Shown here one piece after another: positions 1-7,324 of a stretch of DNA of 9,690 bases (position 1 is the first letter of the stretch; the number at the start of each line of letters is the position of its first letter). The notes under the pieces are model-generated. The model did not search any database, was not told the origin of the DNA, and was given only the letters and a program-made list of their open reading frames with translations. The stretch lies in contig UQAR01000079.1 of the NCBI GenBank assembly GCA_900539095.1, forward strand, positions 1 to 9,690, in the 5' to 3' direction. This stretch comes from an uncultured Ruminococcus sp. (GTDB taxonomy: Bacteria > Bacillota > Clostridia > Oscillospirales > Ruminococcaceae). A program made the position numbers and the translations under genes.

Positions 1-27
1 TCATATAAATAATGTAAATAATTTTAT

Positions 28-33
28 GGAGGA
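28..33 (+). promoter_or_regulatory. Ribosome binding site of purC
   Basis: A GGAGGA element sits 8 nt before the purC ATG, a near-ideal Shine-Dalgarno sequence. The 27 bases before it are AT-rich. They contain a TATAAA-like hexamer at 4-9 that could be a -10 box, but any -35 would lie outside the window, so I do not call a promoter. No purine riboswitch or PurR box is visible in these 41 bases. Confidence 0.85.
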
Positions 34-41
34 ATAAATCT

Positions 42-758
42 ATGGAAAACATCGTAAAGACAGAACAGCTCTATGAGGGCAAGGCTAAGAAAGTATTCGC
101 TACTAACGATCCTGATCTTGTTATCGTTGACTACAAGGACGACGCTACTGCTTTCAACGGCGAAAAGAAGGGCACTATCGTTGGCAAGGGTGCTATCAAC
201 AACAAGATGACAAACTATATGTTCAAGCTCCTTGAAAAAGAGGGTATCCCTACTCACCTTGTTAAGGAGATCTCTGACAGAGAGACTATCGTTAAGAAAG
301 TTGAGATAGTTCCTCTGGAAGTTATCGTAAGAAACGTTGCAGCAGGCAGCTTTTCTAAGAAACTCGGTATCGAGGAAGGCACTCCGCTCAAGACTCCTAC
401 ACTTGAGTTCAGCTACAAGTGCGACGAGCTTGGCGACCCATTCATCAACAAGTATTATGCTCTCGGTCTTGGTCTTGCTACTGAGGAAGAGATCGCTGAC
501 ATCACAAAGTATGCTTTCAAGGTAAATGAGTTCATGCTCGGTTTCTTCAAGAACATCGGTATTGACCTTATCGACTTCAAGATAGAGTTCGGCAGATTCC
601 ATGGCAAGATACTGCTTGCTGACGAGATATCACCTGATACTTGCCGTTTCTGGGATTCAAAGACACAAGAAAAACTTGACAAGGACAGATTCAGAAGAGA
701 CATGGGCGGCGTTGAAGAGGCTTACCATGAGATGATAAAGAGAGTAATGGGAGAATAA
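42..758 (+). CDS. purC: Phosphoribosylaminoimidazole-succinocarboxamide synthase (SAICAR synthetase)
   Basis: PurC ligates aspartate to CAIR using ATP, giving SAICAR in the cytoplasm. The 238-residue product has the usual bacterial length. Visible family landmarks are the N-terminal LYEGKAKKV nucleotide-binding segment (residues 10-18), the first SAICAR synthetase signature VPLEVIVRNVAAGS (90-103), the second signature LIDFKIEFG (176-184), and LADEISPDTCRFWD (192-205). The start is fixed by the strong GGAGGA site 8 nt upstream. Codon choice is strongly biased (ATC for Ile, GCT for Ala, AAG for Lys), which suggests good expression. The stop is 5 nt before the next gene, so it is the first visible gene of a tight operon. 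An upstream purE would be a common arrangement but is not in the window. Confidence 0.97.
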   Translation: MENIVKTEQLYEGKAKKVFATNDPDLVIVDYKDDATAFNGEKKGTIVGKGAINNKMTNYMFKLLEKEGIPTHLVKEISDRETIVKKVEIVPLEVIVRNVAAGSFSKKLGIEEGTPLKTPTLEFSYKCDELGDPFINKYYALGLGLATEEEIADITKYAFKVNEFMLGFFKNIGIDLIDFKIEFGRFHGKILLADEISPDTCRFWDSKTQEKLDKDRFRRDMGGVEEAYHEMIKRVMGE

Positions 759-763
759 TATCT

Positions 764-2185
764 ATGGGCGGTTTTTTCGGAGCTGTTTCAGCTAATGACT
801 GTATTCAGGACGTTTTCTTCGGGACCGACTATCATTCACACTTAGGCACAAGGCGGGGCGGAATGACTTCATTCTCCCCTGAACTTGGCTTTCAGAGAAA
901 TATACACAGCATTGAAAACTCACCATTTCGTACTAAATTTGAAAAAGACGTTGATAAAATGAGAGGAAACATCTGTATCGGCTGCATAAGCGACACAGAT
1001 CCTCAGCCGATAATGGTACGCTCGAAGTTAGGTCTTTACGCAGTGTGCTCTATCGGAGTTATACAAAATGCCGTTAAGCTGGCTGATGAACTGCTTGAAA
1101 AGGGTTGTGCTAATTTTGAGACAATGAGCAGCGGTTCTATCAATTCGGCTGGTCTTATTGGTGCTCTTATTGCACAGAAGGACAACTTTGTTGACGGCAT
1201 AAGATACGCACAAAGCAAGATAGAGGGCACGATGTCACTGGTCATCATGACTGACAAGTCGATAATCGCTGCCAGAGATAAGGACGGAAGGCTGCCTATT
1301 ATAATAGGTAAGCGTTCTGACGGCTACTGCTTTTCCTTTGAATCATTTGCATATCAAAAGCTTGGTTACAAGACCTGTCACGAACTAAAGGCGGGAGAGA
1401 TAACTGAGATAACTAAGGACGGCTACAACATTCTCAGCGAGGGAACGGACAAGAAAAAGATCTGCACCTTCCTGTGGACGTATTACGGCTACCCAACTGC
1501 CTGCTATGAGGGCGTGAACGTGGAACTTATGCGAACACGCAACGGCGAGATAATGGCGGAAAACGACATGAAAAACGGCAGGCTGCCTGACGTTGATTTT
1601 GTCTGCGGAATACCTGATTCGGGCGTTCCTCACGCTATCGGATATGCAAACAAGAGCGGCATACCTTTTGCAAGACCGTTCATCAAGTACACTCCGACAT
1701 GGCCTAGAAGTTTTATGCCGACAAGCCAGTCAATGAGAAACAGAGTGGCGAAGATGAAACTTATACCTGTTCACGAACTTATCGAGGGCAAGAAGTTACT
1801 GTTCGTTGACGACAGTATCGTAAGAGGCACTCAGATGAGAGAGACTGTTGAGTTTCTTTACGAGAACGGTGCAAAGGAAGTCCACATGAGATCAGCCTGT
1901 CCTCCTATCATGTATGGCTGCAAGTATCTTAACTTTTCACGCAGCACCTCGGAACTTGAACTTATCGCAAGACAGATCATTGATGAGAACGAGGGTATCG
2001 AGGGAGTTAAATACATTGAAGAATACAGCGATTCAAGCACTGAGCGTGGCAAGCTCCTCAGGGACGAGATATGCAGGAGACTTAAACTTACATCTGTTGA
2101 ATTCCAGTCGCTTGAAGGCACTGTAAAGGCTGTGGGACTGCCAAGCTGCGAGCTTTGCACCTACTGCTGGAACGGAAGGGAATGA
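764..2185 (+). CDS. PurF-family paralog with degenerate glutaminase domain
   Basis: This 473-residue protein aligns end to end with glutamine PRPP amidotransferase (PurF) but cannot be a normal glutaminase. Canonical PurF starts its mature chain with catalytic Cys in an ECGVFG context; here the start reads MGGFFG, so Gly2 occupies the Cys position. The GHVRYSTTG motif is replaced by GCISDTDPQ (73-81), so the Arg becomes Ser76. The AHNGNL motif is replaced by CSIGVI (95-100), which loses the Asn, and the NDTE segment with the glutamine-binding Asp is not recognisable. The phosphoribosyltransferase half keeps the PRPP motif FVDDSIVRGT (347-356) and GIPDSG (282-287). Cysteines equivalent to the Fe-S ligands of Bacillus-type PurF are present (Cys234, Cys386, Cys462, Cys465). 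It starts 5 nt after purC and ends 5 nt before purF. It may be an ammonia-dependent enzyme, a regulatory or structural partner of PurF, or a transferase for another substrate. Automated annotation would probably call it amidophosphoribosyltransferase. Confidence 0.9.
   Translation: MGGFFGAVSANDCIQDVFFGTDYHSHLGTRRGGMTSFSPELGFQRNIHSIENSPFRTKFEKDVDKMRGNICIGCISDTDPQPIMVRSKLGLYAVCSIGVIQNAVKLADELLEKGCANFETMSSGSINSAGLIGALIAQKDNFVDGIRYAQSKIEGTMSLVIMTDKSIIAARDKDGRLPIIIGKRSDGYCFSFESFAYQKLGYKTCHELKAGEITEITKDGYNILSEGTDKKKICTFLWTYYGYPTACYEGVNVELMRTRNGEIMAENDMKNGRLPDVDFVCGIPDSGVPHAIGYANKSGIPFARPFIKYTPTWPRSFMPTSQSMRNRVAKMKLIPVHELIEGKKLLFVDDSIVRGTQMRETVEFLYENGAKEVHMRSACPPIMYGCKYLNFSRSTSELELIARQIIDENEGIEGVKYIEEYSDSSTERGKLLRDEICRRLKLTSVEFQSLEGTVKAVGLPSCELCTYCWNGRE
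1808..1827 (+). repeat. 20-nt direct repeat shared by the two purF paralogs, copy 1
   Basis: This 20-base stretch encodes the DDSIVRG core of the PRPP-binding motif and is identical to positions 3259-3278 in the adjacent purF gene. Flanking bases differ. Identity here at the codon level, despite extensive divergence elsewhere, fits strong protein constraint plus shared codon preference, or local gene conversion. Confidence 0.75.
2174..2180 (+). promoter_or_regulatory. Ribosome binding site supporting the TTG start of purF
   Basis: GGAAGGG lies inside the last codons of the upstream paralog, 10 nt before the TTG at 2191. It is the only Shine-Dalgarno-like element near the purF start, and it couples translation of the two paralogs. 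Confidence 0.6.
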
Positions 2186-2190
2186 TTTAA

Positions 2191-3615
2191 TTGGTAACAG
2201 GTATCCATGAAGAATGCGGCGTTTTCGGCATTTATACAAACAAGACAAGTGATGTTGCGGCTCAGACTTATGTATCTCTTTACGCTTTACAGCACAGAGG
2301 TCAGGAAAGCTGCGGCATCGTTGTGAACGACGACGGCGTATTCAGCTATCACAAAGATGTAGGACTGGTCAATCAGGTCTTTGACAAAGAAACTCTTGGC
2401 AGACTGGGAGAGGGCAACATTGCTATCGGTCATGTAAGATATTCCACAACGGGCAACTGCAACGCCTCAAACGCTCAGCCGCTGGTAGTGCGTCACATAA
2501 AAGGTCCTATGGCTATCGCTCACAACGGCAATCTCACGAATGCGAGAGAGCTGAGAGAGCAATATGAAAACAAGGGAATGATCTTCCACAGCACAAATGA
2601 CACGGAGGTCATATCCTATACCATAACTGAAGAACGTTTGAGAGAGCCTTCTATACAGGCGGCTCTTGAGAAGGCTATGTACAGGATAAAGGGAGCGTAT
2701 TCTCTGCTCGTTATGTCGCCGACAAAGCTTATTGCGGCGAGAGATCCTGATGGTTTCAGACCGCTGTGTCTTGGAAAGATAGACGATGGTTATGTGGTAG
2801 CGTCGGAGACCTGTGCTTTTGACAGCATCGGTGCTCAGTACATAAGAGATCTCAGACCGGGTGAGATAATAGTTATCGACAAGAACGGTGTGAACTCTAT
2901 CACGACACACTGCGGCAAAAAGGGCACTATATGCGTTTTTGAATATGTATACTTCGCTAGACCTGACTCTGTTATAGAGGGGTCGAGCGTTCACATGGCA
3001 AGGCTCAGGGCAGGAAAATATCTTTGGAGAGAACACCCTGTTGACGCTGATATCGTCATAGGCGTGCCTGACTCGGGTCTTGACGCTGCACTGGGATTTT
3101 CTCAGGAAAGCGGTATACCATACGGTATCGGATTTATCAAGAACAGATACATCGGCAGGACGTTTATCCAGCCTAGCCAGACAGAGAGAACCAACTCTGT
3201 CAAGATAAAGCTCAACGCTATTTCAAGCACTGTAAAGGGCAAGAGAGTCGTTATGATAGACGACAGTATCGTAAGAGGAACGACGTCGGGACGTATCGTC
3301 AAGCTGCTCAGAGAGGCAGGAGCAACGGAAGTTCACGTTCGTATATCCTCCCCTGCATTCATTGCACCATGCTATTTCGGAACGGACATTGACAGCAAGG
3401 AAAATCTTATCGCCTGCAAGATGTCAAATGAAGAGATATGCAAATACATCGGTGCGGACAGCTTGGGATATCTCAGCGTTGAGAGCGTTAAAAAGCTTGC
3501 GGGAAATTCAAAGTGTGATTTCTGCGTAGGCTGCTTTACAGAGAAATACCCTATCGAAGTTCCTAAGGATATGCCTAAGGACAAATTTGAATCGAAGATA
3601 TCAGAAAAGAAGTAA
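2191..3615 (+). CDS. purF: Amidophosphoribosyltransferase (glutamine PRPP amidotransferase)
   Basis: PurF catalyses the committed step, converting PRPP and glutamine to phosphoribosylamine. The 474-residue product is close in length to Bacillus PurF. The N-terminal Ntn-hydrolase domain is intact: Cys9 follows an 8-residue propeptide ending in Glu-Glu, with ALQHRGQES (32-40), GHVRYSTTG (80-88), AHNGNLTN (110-117) and STNDTEV (134-140). The transferase half has GVPDSG (291-296), the flexible-loop segment KNRYIGRTFI (317-326) and the PRPP motif MIDDSIVRGTT (355-365). Cys248, Cys394, Cys442 and Cys445 match the [4Fe-4S] ligands of Bacillus-type PurF, an oxygen-sensitive form. The start must be TTG at 2191, because an in-frame TAA immediately precedes it (2188-2190) and no ATG or GTG lies between it and the Cys codon. 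Purine nucleotide feedback is typical of the family. Confidence 0.96.
   Translation: MVTGIHEECGVFGIYTNKTSDVAAQTYVSLYALQHRGQESCGIVVNDDGVFSYHKDVGLVNQVFDKETLGRLGEGNIAIGHVRYSTTGNCNASNAQPLVVRHIKGPMAIAHNGNLTNARELREQYENKGMIFHSTNDTEVISYTITEERLREPSIQAALEKAMYRIKGAYSLLVMSPTKLIAARDPDGFRPLCLGKIDDGYVVASETCAFDSIGAQYIRDLRPGEIIVIDKNGVNSITTHCGKKGTICVFEYVYFARPDSVIEGSSVHMARLRAGKYLWREHPVDADIVIGVPDSGLDAALGFSQESGIPYGIGFIKNRYIGRTFIQPSQTERTNSVKIKLNAISSTVKGKRVVMIDDSIVRGTTSGRIVKLLREAGATEVHVRISSPAFIAPCYFGTDIDSKENLIACKMSNEEICKYIGADSLGYLSVESVKKLAGNSKCDFCVGCFTEKYPIEVPKDMPKDKFESKISEKK
3259..3278 (+). repeat. 20-nt direct repeat shared by the two purF paralogs, copy 2
   Basis: Identical to 1808-1827. It encodes the DDSIVRG core of the PRPP site of canonical PurF. 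Confidence 0.75.
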
Positions 3616-3632
3616 TTGAAAGGATATTTATC

Positions 3633-4673
3633 ATGAATACAAACAGTTTTTCAAACAGCTACAAGGAGGCGGGCGTTGACGTAACAGCCGGCTACAAGGC
3701 AGTTGAGCTTATGAAACAGCACGTTGCTAAGACTATGACAAGCGGCGTTCTCAGCGGCATCGGCGGATTCGGCGGACTGTTCGAGCTGGACATGACAGGC
3801 ATCACAAAGCCTGTTCTCGTTTCAGGAACAGACGGCGTTGGCACAAAGCTCAAGATAGCTTTCCTTATGGACAAGCATGACACAGTTGGTATCGACTGCG
3901 TTGCCATGTGCGTAAACGACATTATATGCTGCGGTGCAAAGCCACAGTTTTTCCTTGATTACATTGCAGTCGGCAAGAACTATCCTGAGAAGATAGCTCA
4001 GATAGTTTCAGGTGTTGCTGAAGGCTGCGTACAGTCAGGCTGTGCACTTATCGGAGGCGAGACTGCTGAGATGCCTGGTTTCTATCCTGTAGACGAATAT
4101 GACCTTGCTGGTTTCTCTGTAGGTGTTGTTGACAAGGACAAGATACTTGACCCAAGCACTCAGAAGGCCGGAGATGTTATGATCGCTATAAAGTCAAGCG
4201 GCGTACACTCAAACGGTTTCTCACTGGTAAGAAAGGTATTCAGCGTTGACGAAAAGACACTTTCCGTTCACTATGACGAGCTTGGCAAGACACTGGGCGA
4301 GACACTGCTCACACCTACTAAGATATATGTAAAGGCTGTTATGAGCCTGCTTGATTCTGTTAAGGTAAAGGCTATATCACACATCACAGGCGGCGGATTC
4401 TATGAGAACATACCACGTTCACTTCCTGACGGACTGTCTGTAAAGATAGCAAGGAGCGACGTTCAGGTACTTCCTATTTTCGACGTTATCGCAAAGACAG
4501 GAAACATTCCTGAGAGAGATATGTTCAACACATTCAACATGGGCGTTGGTATGACTGTTGTTGTTGACAAGGCTGACGCTGACAAGGCGATAGAGGCTAT
4601 CAAGGCGGCAGGCGAAGAGGCTTATGTTCTGGGCGAGCTGGTCGATTCTGACATGGGCGTTATCATCTGCTAA
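3633..4673 (+). CDS. purM: Phosphoribosylformylglycinamidine cyclo-ligase (AIR synthetase)
   Basis: PurM closes FGAM to the imidazole AIR with ATP. The 346 residues match the usual length of about 345. Characteristic segments, in order: YKEAGVDVTAGYKAV (10-24), SGTDGVGTKLKIA (64-76), the metal/nucleotide-binding region MCVNDIICCGAKPQFFLDY (92-110), GGETAEMPGFY (141-151), SGVHSNGFSLVRK (189-201), HITGGGFYENIPR (250-262) and FNTFNMGVGM (298-307). It belongs to the PurM/ThiL/HypE/SelD ATP-binding superfamily. An AAGGA site lies 8 nt before the ATG, and the gap from purF is 17 nt. Nothing looks damaged or unusual. Confidence 0.97.
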   Translation: MNTNSFSNSYKEAGVDVTAGYKAVELMKQHVAKTMTSGVLSGIGGFGGLFELDMTGITKPVLVSGTDGVGTKLKIAFLMDKHDTVGIDCVAMCVNDIICCGAKPQFFLDYIAVGKNYPEKIAQIVSGVAEGCVQSGCALIGGETAEMPGFYPVDEYDLAGFSVGVVDKDKILDPSTQKAGDVMIAIKSSGVHSNGFSLVRKVFSVDEKTLSVHYDELGKTLGETLLTPTKIYVKAVMSLLDSVKVKAISHITGGGFYENIPRSLPDGLSVKIARSDVQVLPIFDVIAKTGNIPERDMFNTFNMGVGMTVVVDKADADKAIEAIKAAGEEAYVLGELVDSDMGVIIC

Positions 4674-4685
4674 GGGTAAGAGGCT

Positions 4686-5318
4686 ATGAAGAAGATCTGC
4701 GTTCTTGTTTCGGGCGGCGGAACAAACTTACAGGCACTTATCGACGCTGAAAAAAGCGGCATTATAAAAAACGGAAAGATAACCTGCGTTATATCCTCGA
4801 AAGAGGGTGCTTACGCTCTTGAGAGGGCGAAAAATGCAGGTATCGACACTGTTGTTATCCCTAGGAAGGAATACGCTGACAGCAAGAGTTACAGCGAGGC
4901 TATGCTGGCGGAGCTGAACAGACAGGGTGCTGACCTTGTGGTGCTGGCCGGATTTATGGTCATTCTTGACGAATGCGTCACAAAGGCTTATCCTTACAGG
5001 ATAATAAACGTTCACCCTGCACTGATACCGTCATTCTGCGGCGAGGGTTTTTATGGGCTTAAAGTTCATGAAAAGGCTTTGGAATACGGCGTTAAGGTTT
5101 CGGGTGCGACTATACATTTTGTAAACGAAGAGGCTGACGCCGGTGCGATAATTTTGCAGGGTGCTGTGGACGTAGCCAATGACGAAACGCCTGAGAGTTT
5201 ACAGAAGAAGATAATGGAAAACGTTGAATGGAAACTGCTGCCTAAGGCTGTTTCACTGTTCTGCGAGGACAGGATAAGCATTAAGGACGGCAAGGCTTAC
5301 GTTGACCTTAAAGACTAA
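4686..5318 (+). CDS. purN: Phosphoribosylglycinamide formyltransferase, folate-dependent
   Basis: PurN transfers the formyl group of 10-formyl-tetrahydrofolate to GAR. The 210-residue product has the N-terminal phosphate-binding segment SGGGTNLQAL (9-18). The catalytic triad of the family is visible: Asn108 and His110 in INVHPALIPS (107-116), and Asp151 in EADAGAII (149-156). GATIHFV (140-146) is also typical. The GEGFYGLKVHEKAL stretch (119-132) is of a type I associate with clostridial PurN. The start is 12 nt after the purM stop. AAGGG overlaps that stop codon and is 9 nt from the ATG, which suggests translational coupling. No formate-dependent PurT is seen in the window. Confidence 0.96.
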   Translation: MKKICVLVSGGGTNLQALIDAEKSGIIKNGKITCVISSKEGAYALERAKNAGIDTVVIPRKEYADSKSYSEAMLAELNRQGADLVVLAGFMVILDECVTKAYPYRIINVHPALIPSFCGEGFYGLKVHEKALEYGVKVSGATIHFVNEEADAGAIILQGAVDVANDETPESLQKKIMENVEWKLLPKAVSLFCEDRISIKDGKAYVDLKD

Positions 5319-5329
5319 ACGCTTATTAT

Positions 5330-5336
5330 GGAGGAG
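5330..5336 (+). promoter_or_regulatory. Ribosome binding site that decides the cyclohydrolase start
   Basis: GGAGGAG overlaps the last base of an in-frame ATG at 5328 and lies 6 nt before the ATG at 5343. An ATG that is part of its own Shine-Dalgarno cannot use it, so translation should start at 5343, not 5328. Confidence 0.85.
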
Positions 5337-5342
5337 AAAAAT

Positions 5343-6059
5343 ATGAATACCCTTAATATTTATGACGAGCTTAAAAGCAACTCATATCCGGGCAGAGGTA
5401 TCGTTATAGGCAAATCTGCTGACGGAAAGAGTGCTGTGACTGCTTATTTTATCATGGGCAGAAGTGTTAATTCAAGAAACAGAGTTTTCACGGAAACTGA
5501 GGACGGTATAAAGACTGAGGCGGCTGACCCTAGCAAGCTTTCAGACCCACACCTTATTATATACTCCCCTGTTCGTGTGCTTGGAAACAAGACTATCGTC
5601 ACAAACGGCGATCAGACTGACACTATCTACGAGCTTATGGACAAGCAGCAGACTTTTGAGCAGTCACTGAGGACGAGAGAGTATGAGGACGACGCTCCAA
5701 ACTACACTCCTCGTATTTCAGGTATCATGCACGTTGAGAACGGCACATATAATTATGCTATGAGCATACTCAAGTCCGCTGACGGAAATCCTGACTGCTG
5801 CGAGAGATTTACCTACACATACACCAACCCTCTTGACGGTGTGGGTCATTTTATCCACACTTACATGGGTGACGGAAACCCGCTGCCGAGCTTTGAGGGC
5901 GAGCCTAAGAAGGTGGAGATACCAAACGATATCGAAGAGTTCACGGGCAAGCTTTGGGAGGCTCTAAACGAGGACAACAAGGTGTCGCTGTTTGTGAGAT
6001 ACATCGATATCGCAAGCGGCAAGGCTGTTTCTAAGGTTGTAAACAAATACAGCAAGTAA
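5343..6059 (+). CDS. purO: IMP cyclohydrolase, PurO-type
   Basis: This 238-residue protein resembles the archaeal PurO family of IMP cyclohydrolases (Pfam IMP_cyclohyd by my recollection), which closes FAICAR to IMP. Supporting segments, counted from the chosen Met: PGRGIVIGKSADGK (16-29), the SVNSRNRVF stretch (41-49), NKTIVTNGDQTDTIYELM (82-99) and the YEDD...YTPRISG region (114-126). These parallel the archaeal pattern GR-I-x-G, S-x-x-NR, VSNGxxTDT and YE-D-x-TPRI. The family is unrelated to the MGS-like cyclohydrolase domain of bifunctional PurH. It sits directly before a formyltransferase that lacks that domain, which strongly supports the role. Translation from 5343 is favoured over 5328 because of the Shine-Dalgarno position. 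Gaps are 24 nt upstream and 42 nt downstream. Confidence 0.85.
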   Translation: MNTLNIYDELKSNSYPGRGIVIGKSADGKSAVTAYFIMGRSVNSRNRVFTETEDGIKTEAADPSKLSDPHLIIYSPVRVLGNKTIVTNGDQTDTIYELMDKQQTFEQSLRTREYEDDAPNYTPRISGIMHVENGTYNYAMSILKSADGNPDCCERFTYTYTNPLDGVGHFIHTYMGDGNPLPSFEGEPKKVEIPNDIEEFTGKLWEALNEDNKVSLFVRYIDIASGKAVSKVVNKYSK

Positions 6060-6101
6060 TATCTGCGGAGTTAATAGTTCAAACAAACGGAGGTAAAAAT
6101 T

Positions 6102-7283
6102 ATGGCAAATGAAATGCTTTTAAAATACGGCTGCAACCCTAATCAAAAGCCGTCAAGAGTGTTCATGGAGGAGGGCAAGGATCTTCCTATCGAGGTGCTC
6201 AACGGCAAGCCGGGTTACATCAATCTGCTTGACGCATTCAACGGCTGGCAGCTGGTAAGAGAGCTTAAAAAGGCGACTGGTATGTGTGCTGCGACTTCTT
6301 TCAAGCACGTTTCACCTGCCGGTGCTGCTATCGGCAAGCCTTTGAGCGACATTGAAAAGAAGATATATTTTGTTGACGATCTGGGCGAGCTCACTCCCCT
6401 TGCAAGTGCTTACGCAAGAGCAAGAGGTGCTGACAGAATGTCATCATACGGCGATTTTATCGCACTTTCTGACGAGTGTGACGCTTGCACTGCAAAGATG
6501 ATACAGAGAGAAGTTTCTGACGGTATCATCGCACCGGGCTACACTGACGAGGCACTTGAGATACTCAAGTCAAAGAGAAAGGGCACATACAACATCATCA
6601 AGATAGATGAGAACTATGTTCCTGCACCTATCGAGAGAAAGCAGGTTTTCGGCGTTACTTTTGAGCAGGGCCGAAACGATCTGAAGATAGACAATGATAT
6701 GCTCACAAACATTGTGACAGACAACAAGGAGATTCCTGAGGACAAGAAAACTGATCTTGTTATCTCACTTATCACACTTAAATACACACAGTCAAACAGC
6801 GTTTGCTATGTAAAGGACGGTCAGGCTATCGGTATCGGAGCAGGTCAGCAGTCAAGAATACACTGCACAAGACTGGCAGGAAACAAGGCTGACATTTGGT
6901 GGCTCAGGCAGCACCCAAAGGTTCTGGGACTTCAGTTCGTTGACAACATAAGACGTCCTGACAGAGATAACGCTATTGACGTTTACATTTCTGACGAGCA
7001 TGATGATGTACTGGCTGAGGGCGTATGGCAGAACACATTCAAGGTAAAGCCAGAGGTGCTCACTGAGGCTGAAAAGAAGGAATGGCTTGCTAAGAACACT
7101 GGCGTTTGTCTTGGTTCTGACGCTTTCTTCCCATTCGGCGACAACATCGAGCGTGCTCACAAGAGCGGCGTGGCTTACATTGCTGAGCCGGGCGGATCTA
7201 TCAGAGATGACCATGTTATCATGACTTGCAACAAGTACAACATGGCTATGGCATTCACGGGAATAAGATTGTTCCACCATTAA
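6102..7283 (+). CDS. purH: Stand-alone AICAR formyltransferase (PurH C-terminal domain only)
   Basis: The 393-residue protein corresponds to the AICAR transformylase half of PurH and has no N-terminal IMP cyclohydrolase domain; bifunctional PurH is about 510-530 residues. It transfers formyl from 10-formyl-THF to AICAR, giving FAICAR. Evidence: NPNQKPSRVF (12-21), the catalytic Lys-His pair in SFKHVSPAGAA (66-76, Lys68 and His69), AIGIGAGQQSRIHCTRLAG (242-260), GSDAFFPFGDNIERAHKSGV (338-357), PGGSIRDD (363-370) and the family-typical C-terminus RLFHH (389-393). A GGAGG site is 8 nt before the ATG, and the reading frame starts cleanly, so this is a real single-domain protein and not a truncated gene. 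FAICAR would pass to the PurO-type enzyme encoded just upstream. Some literature uses another symbol for the split form; purH is used here for the domain identity. Confidence 0.95.
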   Translation: MANEMLLKYGCNPNQKPSRVFMEEGKDLPIEVLNGKPGYINLLDAFNGWQLVRELKKATGMCAATSFKHVSPAGAAIGKPLSDIEKKIYFVDDLGELTPLASAYARARGADRMSSYGDFIALSDECDACTAKMIQREVSDGIIAPGYTDEALEILKSKRKGTYNIIKIDENYVPAPIERKQVFGVTFEQGRNDLKIDNDMLTNIVTDNKEIPEDKKTDLVISLITLKYTQSNSVCYVKDGQAIGIGAGQQSRIHCTRLAGNKADIWWLRQHPKVLGLQFVDNIRRPDRDNAIDVYISDEHDDVLAEGVWQNTFKVKPEVLTEAEKKEWLAKNTGVCLGSDAFFPFGDNIERAHKSGVAYIAEPGGSIRDDHVIMTCNKYNMAMAFTGIRLFHH

Positions 7284-7307
7284 TCTTTAAATACAAGCAA
7301 GAAGAGA

Positions 7308-7314
7308 AAAGGAG
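7308..7314 (+). promoter_or_regulatory. Ribosome binding site that decides the lipoprotein start
   Basis: AAAGGAG lies 10 nt before the ATG at 7325. The longer in-frame start at 7226 lies inside the upstream formyltransferase gene in another frame and would put 33 residues ahead of an obvious signal peptide. Confidence 0.85.
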
Positions 7315-7324
7315 AAATTTTATT

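Noticed and set aside
1..41. Purine riboswitch or PurR operator upstream of purC
   Set aside because: Only 41 AT-rich bases are visible, with no conserved riboswitch core and no PurR-box-like sequence.
24..602. 192-codon open frame on the minus strand over purC
   Set aside because: It lies entirely opposite a clear, highly conserved gene. The predicted protein has no recognisable motif and no ribosome binding site was evident. Codon bias of purC explains the open frame.
764..781. Possibility that the PurF paralog start is mis-called and a catalytic Cys lies upstream
   Set aside because: MGGFFG aligns directly with the ECGVFG block, so the Cys position is within the called protein and is Gly. 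The later glutaminase motifs are also missing.
2467..3036. 189-codon minus-strand frame over purF
   Set aside because: A shadow of purF, with composition typical of antisense translation and no family resemblance.
5328..5342. Upstream in-frame ATG for the cyclohydrolase (adds MEEKN)
   Set aside because: The codon overlaps the GGAGGAG ribosome binding site that serves the ATG at 5343.
7226..7324. Longer lipoprotein frame starting at 7226
   Set aside because: The extra 33 codons overlap the formyltransferase gene in another frame and would bury the signal peptide; AAAGGAG supports 7325.
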